This document shows positions 1-9,200 of a DNA stretch of 34,182 nt, in pieces. The number at the start of each line of letters is the position of its first letter. Within the stretch, counting starts at the first letter, position 1. Below the pieces are notes generated by a model. That model worked only from the letters and a program-made list of their open reading frames with translations. It was not told where the DNA came from and searched no databases. Source of the DNA: Pseudomonas fluorescens (GTDB lineage Bacteria > Pseudomonadota > Gammaproteobacteria > Pseudomonadales > Pseudomonadaceae); the NCBI RefSeq assembly GCF_018614775.1, contig NZ_JAGGOF010000043.1:1-34182 (forward strand). Reading direction: 5' to 3'. A program made the translations under genes and the position numbers.

Positions 1-8
1 CAAGACAG

Positions 9-20
9 TTGCTCCCACAG
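9..20. repeat. Partial REP element at window edge
   Basis: The bases TTGCTCCCACAG match the right end of the Pseudomonas REP consensus seen in full elsewhere in this window. The left half of the element does not match well (GACAG precedes it), so it is a decayed or partial copy. It lies just downstream of the stop of the leftmost gene, a usual place for REPs. Confidence 0.5.
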
Positions 21-38
21 TAGATTTGCGGTGATTCT

Positions 39-2225
39 TCAAAAACCGCTTTCCCTCACCAGGATCGACAGTGCGTCGGTGAACAATTCGGCAACCGGGC
101 TGACGCGGGTGCCCTCGATCGAGACTTTCCCCAGGCGCATCATCATTTGGCTGGGCGGGGTGTCGAGGTTGATTCGGACCCGGTAAAGCGCGTCTCGCAC
201 CTGCAGGCTGCTGTCCGGTTTGCCCGAGACGGCGATCGGGCCGCCGTAGGCGGTGCTCAGCATGAGATGAGGGACATTCTGGGTGCGTGAATCGTCAATG
301 CTGACGACCTGGCCTTCAAGCGCTTTGCCGCCGCCACCTTCGGCCTGGAACCGCGCGCGGGCGCCGACGCTCAGACGGGCAAGATCCTGCTGGCGAACGA
401 AGGCTTCGACCGTCCAGCTGTCAGGATTGACCAGGACCCCCAGCGGCTGGTTGGGCTTGACCCAGACGCCAGGCTGCACGGCAGGGTCGATGTCCGTGAG
501 TATGCCGGCCATCGGCGCGCGCAGGGTCAGGCGCTCCAGTTCAGCGGACTGCGCCGCCGATTCGGCTTGTTGGCGGCTGAGCTGGCTGGCTATCGAGGCA
601 TATTTCTGTCCGCCATCGACCGCCCCGGTCAACCCGTTCAACTGGGCTCGCAGCGCCAGTGCCGCCTTGCGCGACCGTTCGGCCTTGTCCCGTATCTGCG
701 GCGAGTCGAGCACCGCCAGCACCGCGCCGGCTTCAACACTTTGCCCCGCAGCGGGCATCTCCATCAGCCTCGAAGGCAAGGGACTGTAGAGGGTGTATTG
801 CACCTCCGCATGCAGCCATGCCGGTGCTTGCACCTGGGTATTCAACGGCAGCGCAGCGAGAAGCCCCAGCGCGCCGAGGCCGAGCAACAGCAAGCGGCCA
901 CGGCGCACGGGCGTTTCCGCTCGGCGGTGCCACCAGACCTTCAATTCACGCTGGATAGGCATTATCACAAACCAGGAAATCTCAACCAGAAACAGAAAGA
1001 TGCCGAGTGCCTTGAAGAACAGGTAATACACGGCGACGGCAATCCCGAGAAACACCACCAGGCGATAGATCCGGGTGATCACGGCGAAGGCAATCAGAAA
1101 ATGACGCAGCCGCGGCGCCAGCACTTCCGGGTCCGGCTCGTCCCAGGACAACAGGCGTCGGCGCATCCAGGCTTGCGCCAATGCCCCTGAACGTTCATGC
1201 AGGTTGGGCAGGTCAAGCCAGTCGGACAGCAAGAAGTAGCCGTCAAAGCGCATGAACGGACTGGCATTGAGGGCCAGCGAAATCATCCAGCTGGTGGTGG
1301 CGAGAAAGAACAGCGCGCTTTTGAGCATCGGGTTCTCGCAAAGGCCCCAGCCCAGCGTGGCCAGCCCCGCGATAGTCAGCTCCACGAGAATGCCGGCACC
1401 GGCGATATGGAACCGCTGGCGCCGATCGGCCAGTTTCCAGGACTCGCTGGTGTCCGTGTAGAGCACTGGCCACAACACCAGGAACGCTACCCCCATGTGC
1501 GCAACGCGCACGCCATAACGGGTCGCCGTGTAAGCATGTCCCAGTTCGTGGAGACATTTGGTCACCGCCAGGGCGATCAGGTAGCCAATCAAGCCTTCCG
1601 GCGAAAGGCTCTGCTTGAAGCTGGCGACAAAACCGTCCCATTGCTGCTCGACAAAAAACAGGCCGAACAGGATGGCGATCGCAACGCCGATGAGAAAGGT
1701 CCGGCTGAACAGCGGCGCGACCCAGGGCAGGGTTTTTTGCAGCAGGCGCTGCGGACGCCAGAGCGGCACCCGCATGAACAGATAGTTGTGAAGCAGCCAT
1801 TGCCAGCCGGTGTGCTTTTGTTGCCGAGCCATTGCCTCCAGGCGTTGGCTGCCGTTGACTTCGGTGACCTGCAGCAATTGATGGTGCCTTAGGAACACCA
1901 ACAACGACGCCAGTTCCGCCCGGCTGACCTGCAAGGGCGTTTGCGCCGCCAGCGCGTCGAGCAACCGGGTCGGGTTGCCCAGGGACCAGCGCGAAAGCAT
2001 CTCGAATTCGAGCCAGCCGACCGTGAAGAAACGGTTGCCGACCGGGTCCTGGATCATCCAGGCCGGCGAGCCGTCGCGTTGCGTGGCCGCCGGTATCAGG
2101 CGCAGATCCTCGCGTATCGCCGGTAGCTTTTCCGGAAGCTCGACGTCCGGGTCGTCCGCCGTCAAGGCCGTGGATGGCGCCGGTAACAGGGCCGTGAGAT
2201 CCCGCTCACTCACAGGCCGCTCCAT
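39..2225 (-). CDS. M50 (site-2-protease-like) membrane protein fused to a HlyD-like domain
   Basis: Predicted inner-membrane protein of 728 residues. The N-terminal ~130 residues are cytoplasmic and faintly resemble a PqqD/winged-helix fold (the DPVGNRFFTVG stretch near residues 60-70). Several membrane helices follow from about residue 173. A zinc-binding HELGH motif lies at 226-230 and the second S2P-type motif N-x-x-P...FDG ends near 328-329, so the metal site looks intact. After further helices to about residue 460, a periplasmic region carries a biotinyl-lipoyl-like barrel and a short coiled coil typical of HlyD adaptors. Family members are usually annotated as putative peptide zinc metalloprotease or HlyD family efflux protein. 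It overlaps the upstream adaptor gene by 16 bases and is last in the five-gene operon. I infer it is the inner-membrane part of an exporter for the giant surface protein. Whether it cleaves the substrate or only acts as a membrane platform is unknown. Confidence 0.85.
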   Translation of the reverse strand: MERPVSERDLTALLPAPSTALTADDPDVELPEKLPAIREDLRLIPAATQRDGSPAWMIQDPVGNRFFTVGWLEFEMLSRWSLGNPTRLLDALAAQTPLQVSRAELASLLVFLRHHQLLQVTEVNGSQRLEAMARQQKHTGWQWLLHNYLFMRVPLWRPQRLLQKTLPWVAPLFSRTFLIGVAIAILFGLFFVEQQWDGFVASFKQSLSPEGLIGYLIALAVTKCLHELGHAYTATRYGVRVAHMGVAFLVLWPVLYTDTSESWKLADRRQRFHIAGAGILVELTIAGLATLGWGLCENPMLKSALFFLATTSWMISLALNASPFMRFDGYFLLSDWLDLPNLHERSGALAQAWMRRRLLSWDEPDPEVLAPRLRHFLIAFAVITRIYRLVVFLGIAVAVYYLFFKALGIFLFLVEISWFVIMPIQRELKVWWHRRAETPVRRGRLLLLGLGALGLLAALPLNTQVQAPAWLHAEVQYTLYSPLPSRLMEMPAAGQSVEAGAVLAVLDSPQIRDKAERSRKAALALRAQLNGLTGAVDGGQKYASIASQLSRQQAESAAQSAELERLTLRAPMAGILTDIDPAVQPGVWVKPNQPLGVLVNPDSWTVEAFVRQQDLARLSVGARARFQAEGGGGKALEGQVVSIDDSRTQNVPHLMLSTAYGGPIAVSGKPDSSLQVRDALYRVRINLDTPPSQMMMRLGKVSIEGTRVSPVAELFTDALSILVRESGF

Positions 2226-3586
2226 TCACGCAGCGCGGCCAAGGGGCGCCGCAACACATAATAGATCAACGGTACCGGTTCACCGTACAGCTTGGCGGTG
2301 CCTTTGAGCCCAATGCGGGCCAACTGGCTGACATCCCCCTGCAACTGCCCGCGAATCCGGTAGGAGGGGACGTTGTCTGGCGACAGGGTGGCCTGGTAGC
2401 TGGTCTGGATCAGGCTGGCGCGCAGGGGCGAGAGTGGCGCCACGTGCAGGAACAGGCGGATCTCGGAGCCGGTATCCAGGTTGATGGCATTGGCCACCGG
2501 CAGCCAGACCAGCACCCCGGCGTCTTGCGGGTCGGCAAGCTGGATGATGCGTTCGCCCGTCACCACCGGCTTGCCGATCCAGTCATTGCTGTCGCCGAAA
2601 ATCGCGATGCCGTCGCGTGGCGCGCGGACCACGTTGCGTTCGAGCATTTCATTGAGCCAGGCGACCTCGGCCTGCTTTTCCTGCACCTGCCCATTCAACG
2701 CGGCCAGCTCACCTTTGCTTTGGGCGCTGTCGAAGGCTTTCTGCGCCGCGAGCAGCGCTTCGGAACGCGCCACTTCCAGCGCCTGTTGCGCCACGGCCCG
2801 GCGATTGCGCAGGGTCGTGTCATCAAGGCTGAACAGCGGCTGATCTTTTTGCACCATCTGGTTGGGCTGGACCAGGAACTCATGCACCACGCCGTCCTGG
2901 GGGGCGGCTATCGCCATGGCGTTGTGGGCTTCGATTTCGGCCGGCGCCAAGGCACTGAGGCGCACCGGGAACAGAAATGCCAAGGCCACGACGCACCCCA
3001 GTCCCAGCAGACGCAGCGGGCGCCGCCGCCAGACTTGCCAGCGGGCGCCCAGTGTCGGGCGCTTGTCGGTCAGCGCCGCGAGGCAGTACGCGTAGGTCTG
3101 GCTCAACCGGGCCAGCAGCGCCAGTGCCGGTTCGTCCGGCTCGGTGTCGCAGGCGAGCAACAACATGCCTCGACGCGAATGGTCGCGACCGGGCAGTTGT
3201 ATGCACAGCAGCTGCGCGGGCAGCCACTCGGCCCAGCCTTCGGCGAAGCTGTCGGGAAGCGCGCAGGCCTGCCACAGGTGCACGGCAGGGCTGGAAGCAG
3301 GGTCACCGGACGCCGCCGGCGTGTCCCAGAGATGACGGGCCAGGCGTTTGAGCCAGACGCTGAACGGCGACTCCTCTGGAAGCGTTGCCAGGCTCGAGAC
3401 ATTGCTCAGCACAGGTTTGCCCAGCACATCGCTGACGAAGAAGTACGCCTGGCGATAACGCACCAGTTGCCAGGTTTCGTTGACCATCACGAAACCCAGT
3501 TCTTCGGTCCTGCGTGCTTCCTGCGCGCGCTGTTCCAGATGCAACAGCACCGCGACAGGGTTCACCGGATGGGTCTGGGCATTCAT
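2210..3586 (-). CDS. HlyD-family periplasmic adaptor with cytoplasmic N-terminal domain
   Basis: Protein of 458 residues. Residues 1 to about 175 precede the only clear membrane helix (about 190-212, after a run of arginines: WRRRPLRLL), so this part should be cytoplasmic. It has the alternating strand pattern of a GAF-like domain (FVMVNETWQLVRYRQAYFFV region), but that assignment is tentative. The periplasmic part has the split lipoyl halves of a membrane-fusion protein (APQDGVVHEFLVQPNQMV and VVRAPRDGIAIF), separated by a short coiled coil. A beta-barrel domain follows. The start is the ATG that overlaps the upstream stop as ATGA. Family role: bridges an inner-membrane transporter to a TolC-like channel. 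Here the inner-membrane partner is probably the overlapping M50-HlyD protein. A cytoplasmic domain of this size is unusual for a HlyD adaptor and could recognise substrate or a signal. Confidence 0.85.
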   Translation of the reverse strand: MNAQTHPVNPVAVLLHLEQRAQEARRTEELGFVMVNETWQLVRYRQAYFFVSDVLGKPVLSNVSSLATLPEESPFSVWLKRLARHLWDTPAASGDPASSPAVHLWQACALPDSFAEGWAEWLPAQLLCIQLPGRDHSRRGMLLLACDTEPDEPALALLARLSQTYAYCLAALTDKRPTLGARWQVWRRRPLRLLGLGCVVALAFLFPVRLSALAPAEIEAHNAMAIAAPQDGVVHEFLVQPNQMVQKDQPLFSLDDTTLRNRRAVAQQALEVARSEALLAAQKAFDSAQSKGELAALNGQVQEKQAEVAWLNEMLERNVVRAPRDGIAIFGDSNDWIGKPVVTGERIIQLADPQDAGVLVWLPVANAINLDTGSEIRLFLHVAPLSPLRASLIQTSYQATLSPDNVPSYRIRGQLQGDVSQLARIGLKGTAKLYGEPVPLIYYVLRRPLAALREWSGL

Positions 3587-4344
3587 TGCGGTGCTTCGAA
3601 CAGCGCGGTGCCACTCATTCCCGCCAGCAGGTCGGCAGGCTGGCCCTGAATGATGCCCTCCAGTTCGATGGTCTGGCTGACCGCGTCGACCTGAGCGTTG
3701 ATCGCCTTGACCTTGGCCGGATAGCGTTTGCCGGTTTCGCCCAGGTCCACCTGGAAGGTCTGGTCGGGCTTGAGCCAGGCCAGCCAGCGGGAGGGCACGT
3801 TGACCCGCATCTTCAGCGGACCGTTGCTGATCAGGTCAAGCAACGGCTGACCCAGGTTGACGCCCTGGAAGGCCTTGACCTGTACCTTGACCACGCGTCC
3901 ATCAAACGGCGCGAGCACCGTGCACTGCTGTTGCTGGGCGCGGTACTGGGCCACCTGGGCGGAAGCTTTCTCCGCCGCGCTGGCCGCCAGCGAGACCTCC
4001 ACCTCGCCGGCCGACTGCAGCCCTTGCAGGCGCAGTTTGGCATCGTGGGATTCACGGGCGGCACTCAGGTCGGCCTGGGCCATTTTCAGGCGGGCGGCTT
4101 GTTCGTCGCAGTCGAAGCTGACGAGCACGTCGCCCTTGCGGAACGAGGAACCGAGCGATGCATTGACTGCTCGCACCCGGCCCACCAGCTGGCTGGCCAG
4201 GGTGGTTTCCTGATCGGCCACCAACAGCACGCGGACGCCAGCGTCGGTTTCGTTCTGGGCCCAGGCTGCTGGACCCGCCACCGCCAGGCCAAGCAACGAG
4301 CCCGTCAGCATGCAAAATGGAAGGACGCGAAGACGGAGGCTCAT
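3583..4344 (-). CDS. Short periplasmic HlyD/RND-type adaptor
   Basis: Periplasmic adaptor of 253 residues. The start at 4344 is preferred over an in-frame codon at 4380, because it gives a clean Sec signal peptide (RLRVLPFCMLTGSLLGLAVAG, cleavage near AWA-QN) and an ATGA overlap with the stop of the TolC-like gene. The mature protein has lipoyl half 1 (LVGRVRAVNASLGSSFRKGDVL), a coiled coil of about 60 residues rich in Ala, Gln and Glu, lipoyl half 2 (VLAPFDGRVVKVQV) and a beta-barrel. It lacks a membrane anchor, unlike the other two HlyD-like proteins of the operon. At about 250 residues it is short for the family, with a short hairpin and little C-terminal domain. It probably forms part of a periplasmic conduit to the TolC-like protein. 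Confidence 0.85.
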   Translation of the reverse strand: MSLRLRVLPFCMLTGSLLGLAVAGPAAWAQNETDAGVRVLLVADQETTLASQLVGRVRAVNASLGSSFRKGDVLVSFDCDEQAARLKMAQADLSAARESHDAKLRLQGLQSAGEVEVSLAASAAEKASAQVAQYRAQQQQCTVLAPFDGRVVKVQVKAFQGVNLGQPLLDLISNGPLKMRVNVPSRWLAWLKPDQTFQVDLGETGKRYPAKVKAINAQVDAVSQTIELEGIIQGQPADLLAGMSGTALFEAPQ

Positions 4345-6242
4345 TGGGCGGCGACCTGCTGGGGAGCTGCCTTCAACCACTCGCGCAGGTTCGGCAGTTC
4401 GGCCACCGTGGCGCCTTCGCAGAAGGCGTTCAACGAAGCCTTGTCCGGCTGGGCGCGCAGGGTGCTCTGGTAATCACTGGAACCGGCCACGCTGCCGTCG
4501 GCACGGCGCAGCGCGATGCGCCACTGACCACGACGGATGCCGTCTTGGACGTTGCCGATCTGCAACTGCATGACCAGGGTCGGGCCCGGTTGGTCAGTGT
4601 CGGCCAGCACGAAAAGATTGCGCTTGAGCGCCTGGCGAGCGACGTCGAGCATGCCGTTGGTGAGCTGAGCGTCGCCTGCGTATTCAAGACGCACTGCCAG
4701 GGGTTGCTGGGAAGGCAGCTCACCGACCGTCGTGGTGAACGCCTGTCGCTCGGACTGGCTCAGGCTCTTTTGCAGTTGCTGCGAAAGCTGCTGCAGGCTG
4801 CTGGCGTCGTTGACGTCTTCGGGCAGCACGTCCAGGCCCAGGGAGTTATAGATACGTCCGAACGCAGTCTGTGCGGTGGCATAGGCCGAGTAGCGCTGGA
4901 ATTGCGCGAGCAGGGCTCGGGTTTCGGTGCGGATCACTTCGAGTTCGGAATCGGTGCGCGAGGTCAGCGAGGCGCGGGCGAACTTGGCCATGCGCTGATC
5001 GACCTGGCTCGATTGATCGGCCAGGTCGTAATCGACCAGGGCCAGCTTGTAGCGCTCGACCGAAATGCGCACTTGCGTCAATACCGCCATCGACAGGGCC
5101 AGGCGGCGAGCGTTGTCGGTCTTTTCCTGGGAGTCACTGGCTTTCTGCGTGGCCGGGATGGCCGCCAGCTTGAACAGATTGGCGCTGAGCTGCACGCCGC
5201 TGTCGACCCAGCTGTTGTTGTAGAGGTATTTGTTGGAGTCGTACTGGCTGTTGATGTTGATCCCCAGGCTTGGCAGCAAGGCCAGCAACTGGCGCCGTGC
5301 TTCGTCGGCGGAAATGCGTTTGCGGTAATCTTCTTCGCGCAGTTCAGGGCGCGCCTGCAAGGCGATTTCTTCCAGCTTGGCAATGTCGGCGGGAACCCCT
5401 GGCAACGACGGTTCACTTTCTTCAGCCAAGGTGAATTGAGTGCCCGGCGGAATGCTCATCAGTGCGGCCAGTTCGCGCTTGGCGAATTCCAGGTCCTGGC
5501 GGCGCGCATTGAGCAAGGTGGTCGCGTCCAGCAAGGCGCTCTGGTAGGCCAGCGCCTGGGCGGGTGGCAGCAAGCCCTGGATTTCGGCTTCGCGGGATTT
5601 GCCCAAGGCCACGCGTACGCGGTTCAACAGATCGTCGGCCTGGCTTTCCAGGCGCTGGGCGCCCAGGGCGCGCCAGTAGGAGGTGCGCAAGTCCTGCAGG
5701 ACGGTTTGCATGACCCGCCGGCGACGCTCCTCGGCAATCAGGTACTGGTCGGCACTTTGCTTGGCCCGGTAATAGCTGACGCCAAAGTCCAGCAGGTTCC
5801 AGGAAAATTCGGCGCTGGCCAGCGTGCGATCGCGCTCGACCGAGGAAGAGGGGATCAGCGAAACGGTGTGGGTCTCGATGCCGACACTCGTACCGCCCGA
5901 CTCATTGTTGCGCGAGGCATAACCGGCCGAGACCAGCATTTTGGGCAGCATGTCGTAGCGCGACACGTCATGCAGGCCGGCGGCGAGGGCGGACTCCATC
6001 AACTTCAGGCGGTAATCGAGGTTGTACTTGAGCGAGCGCGCCAACGCATCGACGAAGGTCAGCGGTCCCTTGATCGGTTCCTGGTCAGCATAGAGCTGGA
6101 GCTGGTCACCGGCCACACGCTGGTGGACCTCATCGTCTTTCAATGGCTGAGGAGCAACGGAGCAACCGGCCAGGCCGACGAGCACTGCGGTTGCGACCAG
6201 ACCCGGAAGCAGCGCAGAAACAGTTTTTTTCATCAGGGGCAT
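4341..6242 (-). CDS. TolC-family outer-membrane lipoprotein with C-terminal extension
   Basis: Outer-membrane channel protein of 633 residues. The N-terminus has a signal sequence ending in a lipobox (VGLAGC, Cys27, or Cys24 if translation starts at the second ATG, 6233). The two long helical repeats of an outer-membrane efflux protein run from about residue 60 to 480, with the usual start phrases (SLKYNLDYRLKLMESALAA and LALSMAVLTQVRISVERYKLAL). Typical TolC/NodT proteins have about 420-490 residues. The last ~130 residues (from about 500, after a Gln/Ser-rich linker) form an extra alpha/beta-looking domain that I cannot name. The gene begins 36 bases after the adhesin stop and shares an ATGA overlap with the next adaptor gene, so it belongs to the same transcript. 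Inferred role: outer-membrane exit for the giant repetitive protein. Confidence 0.88.
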   Translation of the reverse strand: MPLMKKTVSALLPGLVATAVLVGLAGCSVAPQPLKDDEVHQRVAGDQLQLYADQEPIKGPLTFVDALARSLKYNLDYRLKLMESALAAGLHDVSRYDMLPKMLVSAGYASRNNESGGTSVGIETHTVSLIPSSSVERDRTLASAEFSWNLLDFGVSYYRAKQSADQYLIAEERRRRVMQTVLQDLRTSYWRALGAQRLESQADDLLNRVRVALGKSREAEIQGLLPPAQALAYQSALLDATTLLNARRQDLEFAKRELAALMSIPPGTQFTLAEESEPSLPGVPADIAKLEEIALQARPELREEDYRKRISADEARRQLLALLPSLGININSQYDSNKYLYNNSWVDSGVQLSANLFKLAAIPATQKASDSQEKTDNARRLALSMAVLTQVRISVERYKLALVDYDLADQSSQVDQRMAKFARASLTSRTDSELEVIRTETRALLAQFQRYSAYATAQTAFGRIYNSLGLDVLPEDVNDASSLQQLSQQLQKSLSQSERQAFTTTVGELPSQQPLAVRLEYAGDAQLTNGMLDVARQALKRNLFVLADTDQPGPTLVMQLQIGNVQDGIRRGQWRIALRRADGSVAGSSDYQSTLRAQPDKASLNAFCEGATVAELPNLREWLKAAPQQVAAQ

Positions 6243-6278
6243 TTTATTACCGTTCTTATAAGGTGCGAAAAAATGTTG

Positions 6279-9200
6279 TCAGCCTTTGCGCTGTGGCGCG
6301 GGCGATCGATTGCCGTCACTGTACAAATGAGGCTGACGCCCAGCGGCGGCCTTGTTCACCTGGTCACTGAAGGAAGCCGCTGCCTTGGGCACACGGGACG
6401 GCTGGTGTTGCTCTACGTCAGCTACGGGTGCCTCATTGGCAGGCGGCACCAGGGCGCTGAAGTCATCGAACAGACTGTCGCCTCCGGTGAAGTACTCGCT
6501 GTCCTTGAACTTGAGTGATCGTTCCTGGTAATCGACGGTTTTCTGCGACTCCTGTACGGCCTGGGTGACATGCAGGTCCGGAACGAAGCCCAGACCGATG
6601 CCGATCGACTCCGATTGGATCTGGCCGCTGACCGCGCGGTTATAGCCAGACGAGAGCGGGTCGAGCCGCTCGGCGGCCTGGGCCTGGGAGTCCATCACCG
6701 GAAGTGTGACGAACAACCCCGGAACCATCGAGCGCTGAACGCTCAACAGATCCAGATGCCAGTCCGGATAGACGTGACGCTCGACGTCACCGCTCGGCAC
6801 GTGCAGATCGGATGCGGCCTGGGAGGCCGGCGGCAGCGGGAGCACCGAGGAGTCGATGCGCAGGGCCAGTTGCGCGGTGGCGAAGCCACCGTGATCGTCG
6901 GTTATCCGGTAATTGATCGTCGGTACCGTGCCAACGTAGGTGTCGACTGGCACGAACTGATAGCTGCCGTCGCGGGCAAGCGTCAATGTGCCGACCCCGG
7001 CGATCACCACGCTGCTGCCTGCCGCATGGGTACCGGCAACGCCCGCGATGGTGAAGTCGACCACGTGAATGGCGTCGTTTTCCGGGTCACTGTCGTTGCC
7101 CAGCACCGAGCCATTGAGCGGATCGCCCTGGAGCCCGCTGTGGACGCCGTCATTCACCGCCACGGGGGGCTCGTTGATATGGATGCGGACCTGGGCGGTG
7201 TCGCTGCCGCCGTGACCATCGCTGATCTGGTAGGTGATCACCACATCGCCCGTGACCCCTGGGGCCGGGGTGAAGTCCAGGGTGCCGTCAGGGTTGATCG
7301 TGACGCTGCCGTTCGGGCTTTGCGCCTGGGTCACGGTCAGCGTGTAGCCGTCCGGATGGCTGTCGTTACCGAGCACGGTGATCGATTGAATCGGTGTATC
7401 GCGATCGGTCAGCAGCACCCCGTCGTCGGTTGCGGTCGGCCTGGCGTTGACGCGAAGGGTCAGGTCGGCGCTGTCGCTGCCGCCTGTGCCATCGCTGATG
7501 GTGTAGGTCACCACCGGTACATCGCCGTGGTAGGCCGAGGTCGGTGTGAACAGGTAGCTGCCATCGGCATTGATCTGCAAGGTGCCAACCCCGCTGATGA
7601 TAGCGGTGTCGCCAGGCGTGAAGCTGCCGCTGACGCCGGCCACGGTGAACCCGCTGACACTGAGGGTGTTGCCGTCCGGGTCGGTGTCGTTGGGCAGCAC
7701 ATTGCCGCTGGCTGGATTGCCTTGTTGAACAGTTTGCAGGCCGTCGTCCACCGCAACAGGTGGGGCGTTGACGCGAAGGGTCAGGTCGGCGCTGTCCGTG
7801 CCACCTGTGCCATCGCTGATGGTGTAGGTCACCACCGGTACATTGCCGTGGTAAGTCGGGGCCGGCGTGAACAGGTAGCTGCCGTCGGCGTTGAGGGTCA
7901 AGGTGCCGACGCCGCTGATCGTCGCGGTGTCGCCAGGGTTGAAGCTGCCGCTGACACCGGCGACGGTGAACCCGCTGACGCTGAGGGTGTTGCCGTCCGG
8001 GTCGGTGTCGTTGGGCAGCACATTGCCGCTGGCTGGATTGCCTTGTTGGACAGTTTGCAGGCCGTCGTCCACCGCAACAGGTGGGGCGTTGACGCGAAGG
8101 GTCAGGTCGGCACTGTCGCTGCCACCGACGCCGTCTCTGATGCTGTAGGTTATTACCGGTACATCGCCGTGGTAAGTCGGGGCCGGCGTGAACAGGTAGC
8201 TGCCATCGGCATTGATCCGCAAGGTGCCGACGCCGCTGATCGTTGCGGTGTCGCCCGGGTTGAAGCTGCCGCTGACACCGGCGACGGTGAACCCGCTGAC
8301 GCTGAGGGCATTGCCATCCGGGTCGCTGTCGTTGGGCAGCACGTTGCCGCTGGCCGGATCGCCTTGCTGGACGGTTTGCAAACCATCGTCCACCGCAACG
8401 GGCGGGGCATTGACGCGAATCGTCAGGTCGGCACTGTCGCTGCCACCGACGCCATCGCTGATGCCGTAGGTCACCACCGGCACATCGCCGTGGTAGGCCG
8501 AAGTCGGCGTGAACACATAGCTGCCGTCGGCGTTGAGGGTCAAGGTGCCCACGCCACTGATGGTCGCGGTGTCGCCAGGATTGAAGCTACCGCTGACACC
8601 GGCCACGGTGAACCCGCTGACGTTGAGGGTGTTGCCGTCCGGGTCGGTGTCGTTGGGCAGTACATTGCCGCTGGCCGGATTGCCTTGCTGGACGGTTTGC
8701 AGGCCGTCATCCACCGCTACGGGCGGGGCATTGACGCGAAGGGTCAGGTCGGCGTTGTCGCTGCCACCGACGCCGTCGCTGAGGGTGTAGGTCACCACCG
8801 GTACATCGCCGTGGTAGGTCGAGGTCGGCGTGAACACATAGCTGCCGTCGGCGTTGAGGATCAGGGTGCCGACGCCGCTGATCGTCGCGGTGTCGCCCGG
8901 GTTGAAGCTGCCGGCAACGCCGACAACGGTAAACCCACTGACGCTGAGGGCATTGCCTTCCGGGTCGCTGTCGTTGGGCAGCACGTTACCGCTGGCCGTA
9001 TTGCCTTGTTGGACAGTTTGCAGGCCATCGTCCACCGCAACAGGCCGGGCGTTGACGCGAAGGGTCAGATCCGCACTGTCGCTGCCACCTGTGCCATCGC
9101 TGATGCTGTAGGTCACCACCGGTACATCGCCGTGGTAGCCCGAGGTCGGCGTGAACAGGTAGCTGCCGTCGGCGTTGATCCGCAAGGTGCCGACGCCGCT

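Noticed and set aside
4317..6518. Open frame of 733 codons on the plus strand across the TolC-like gene
   Set aside because: It is antisense to a clear TolC-family gene with a lipobox and helical repeats. Composition is typical of a shadow frame, and it extends past the gene border into the adhesin.
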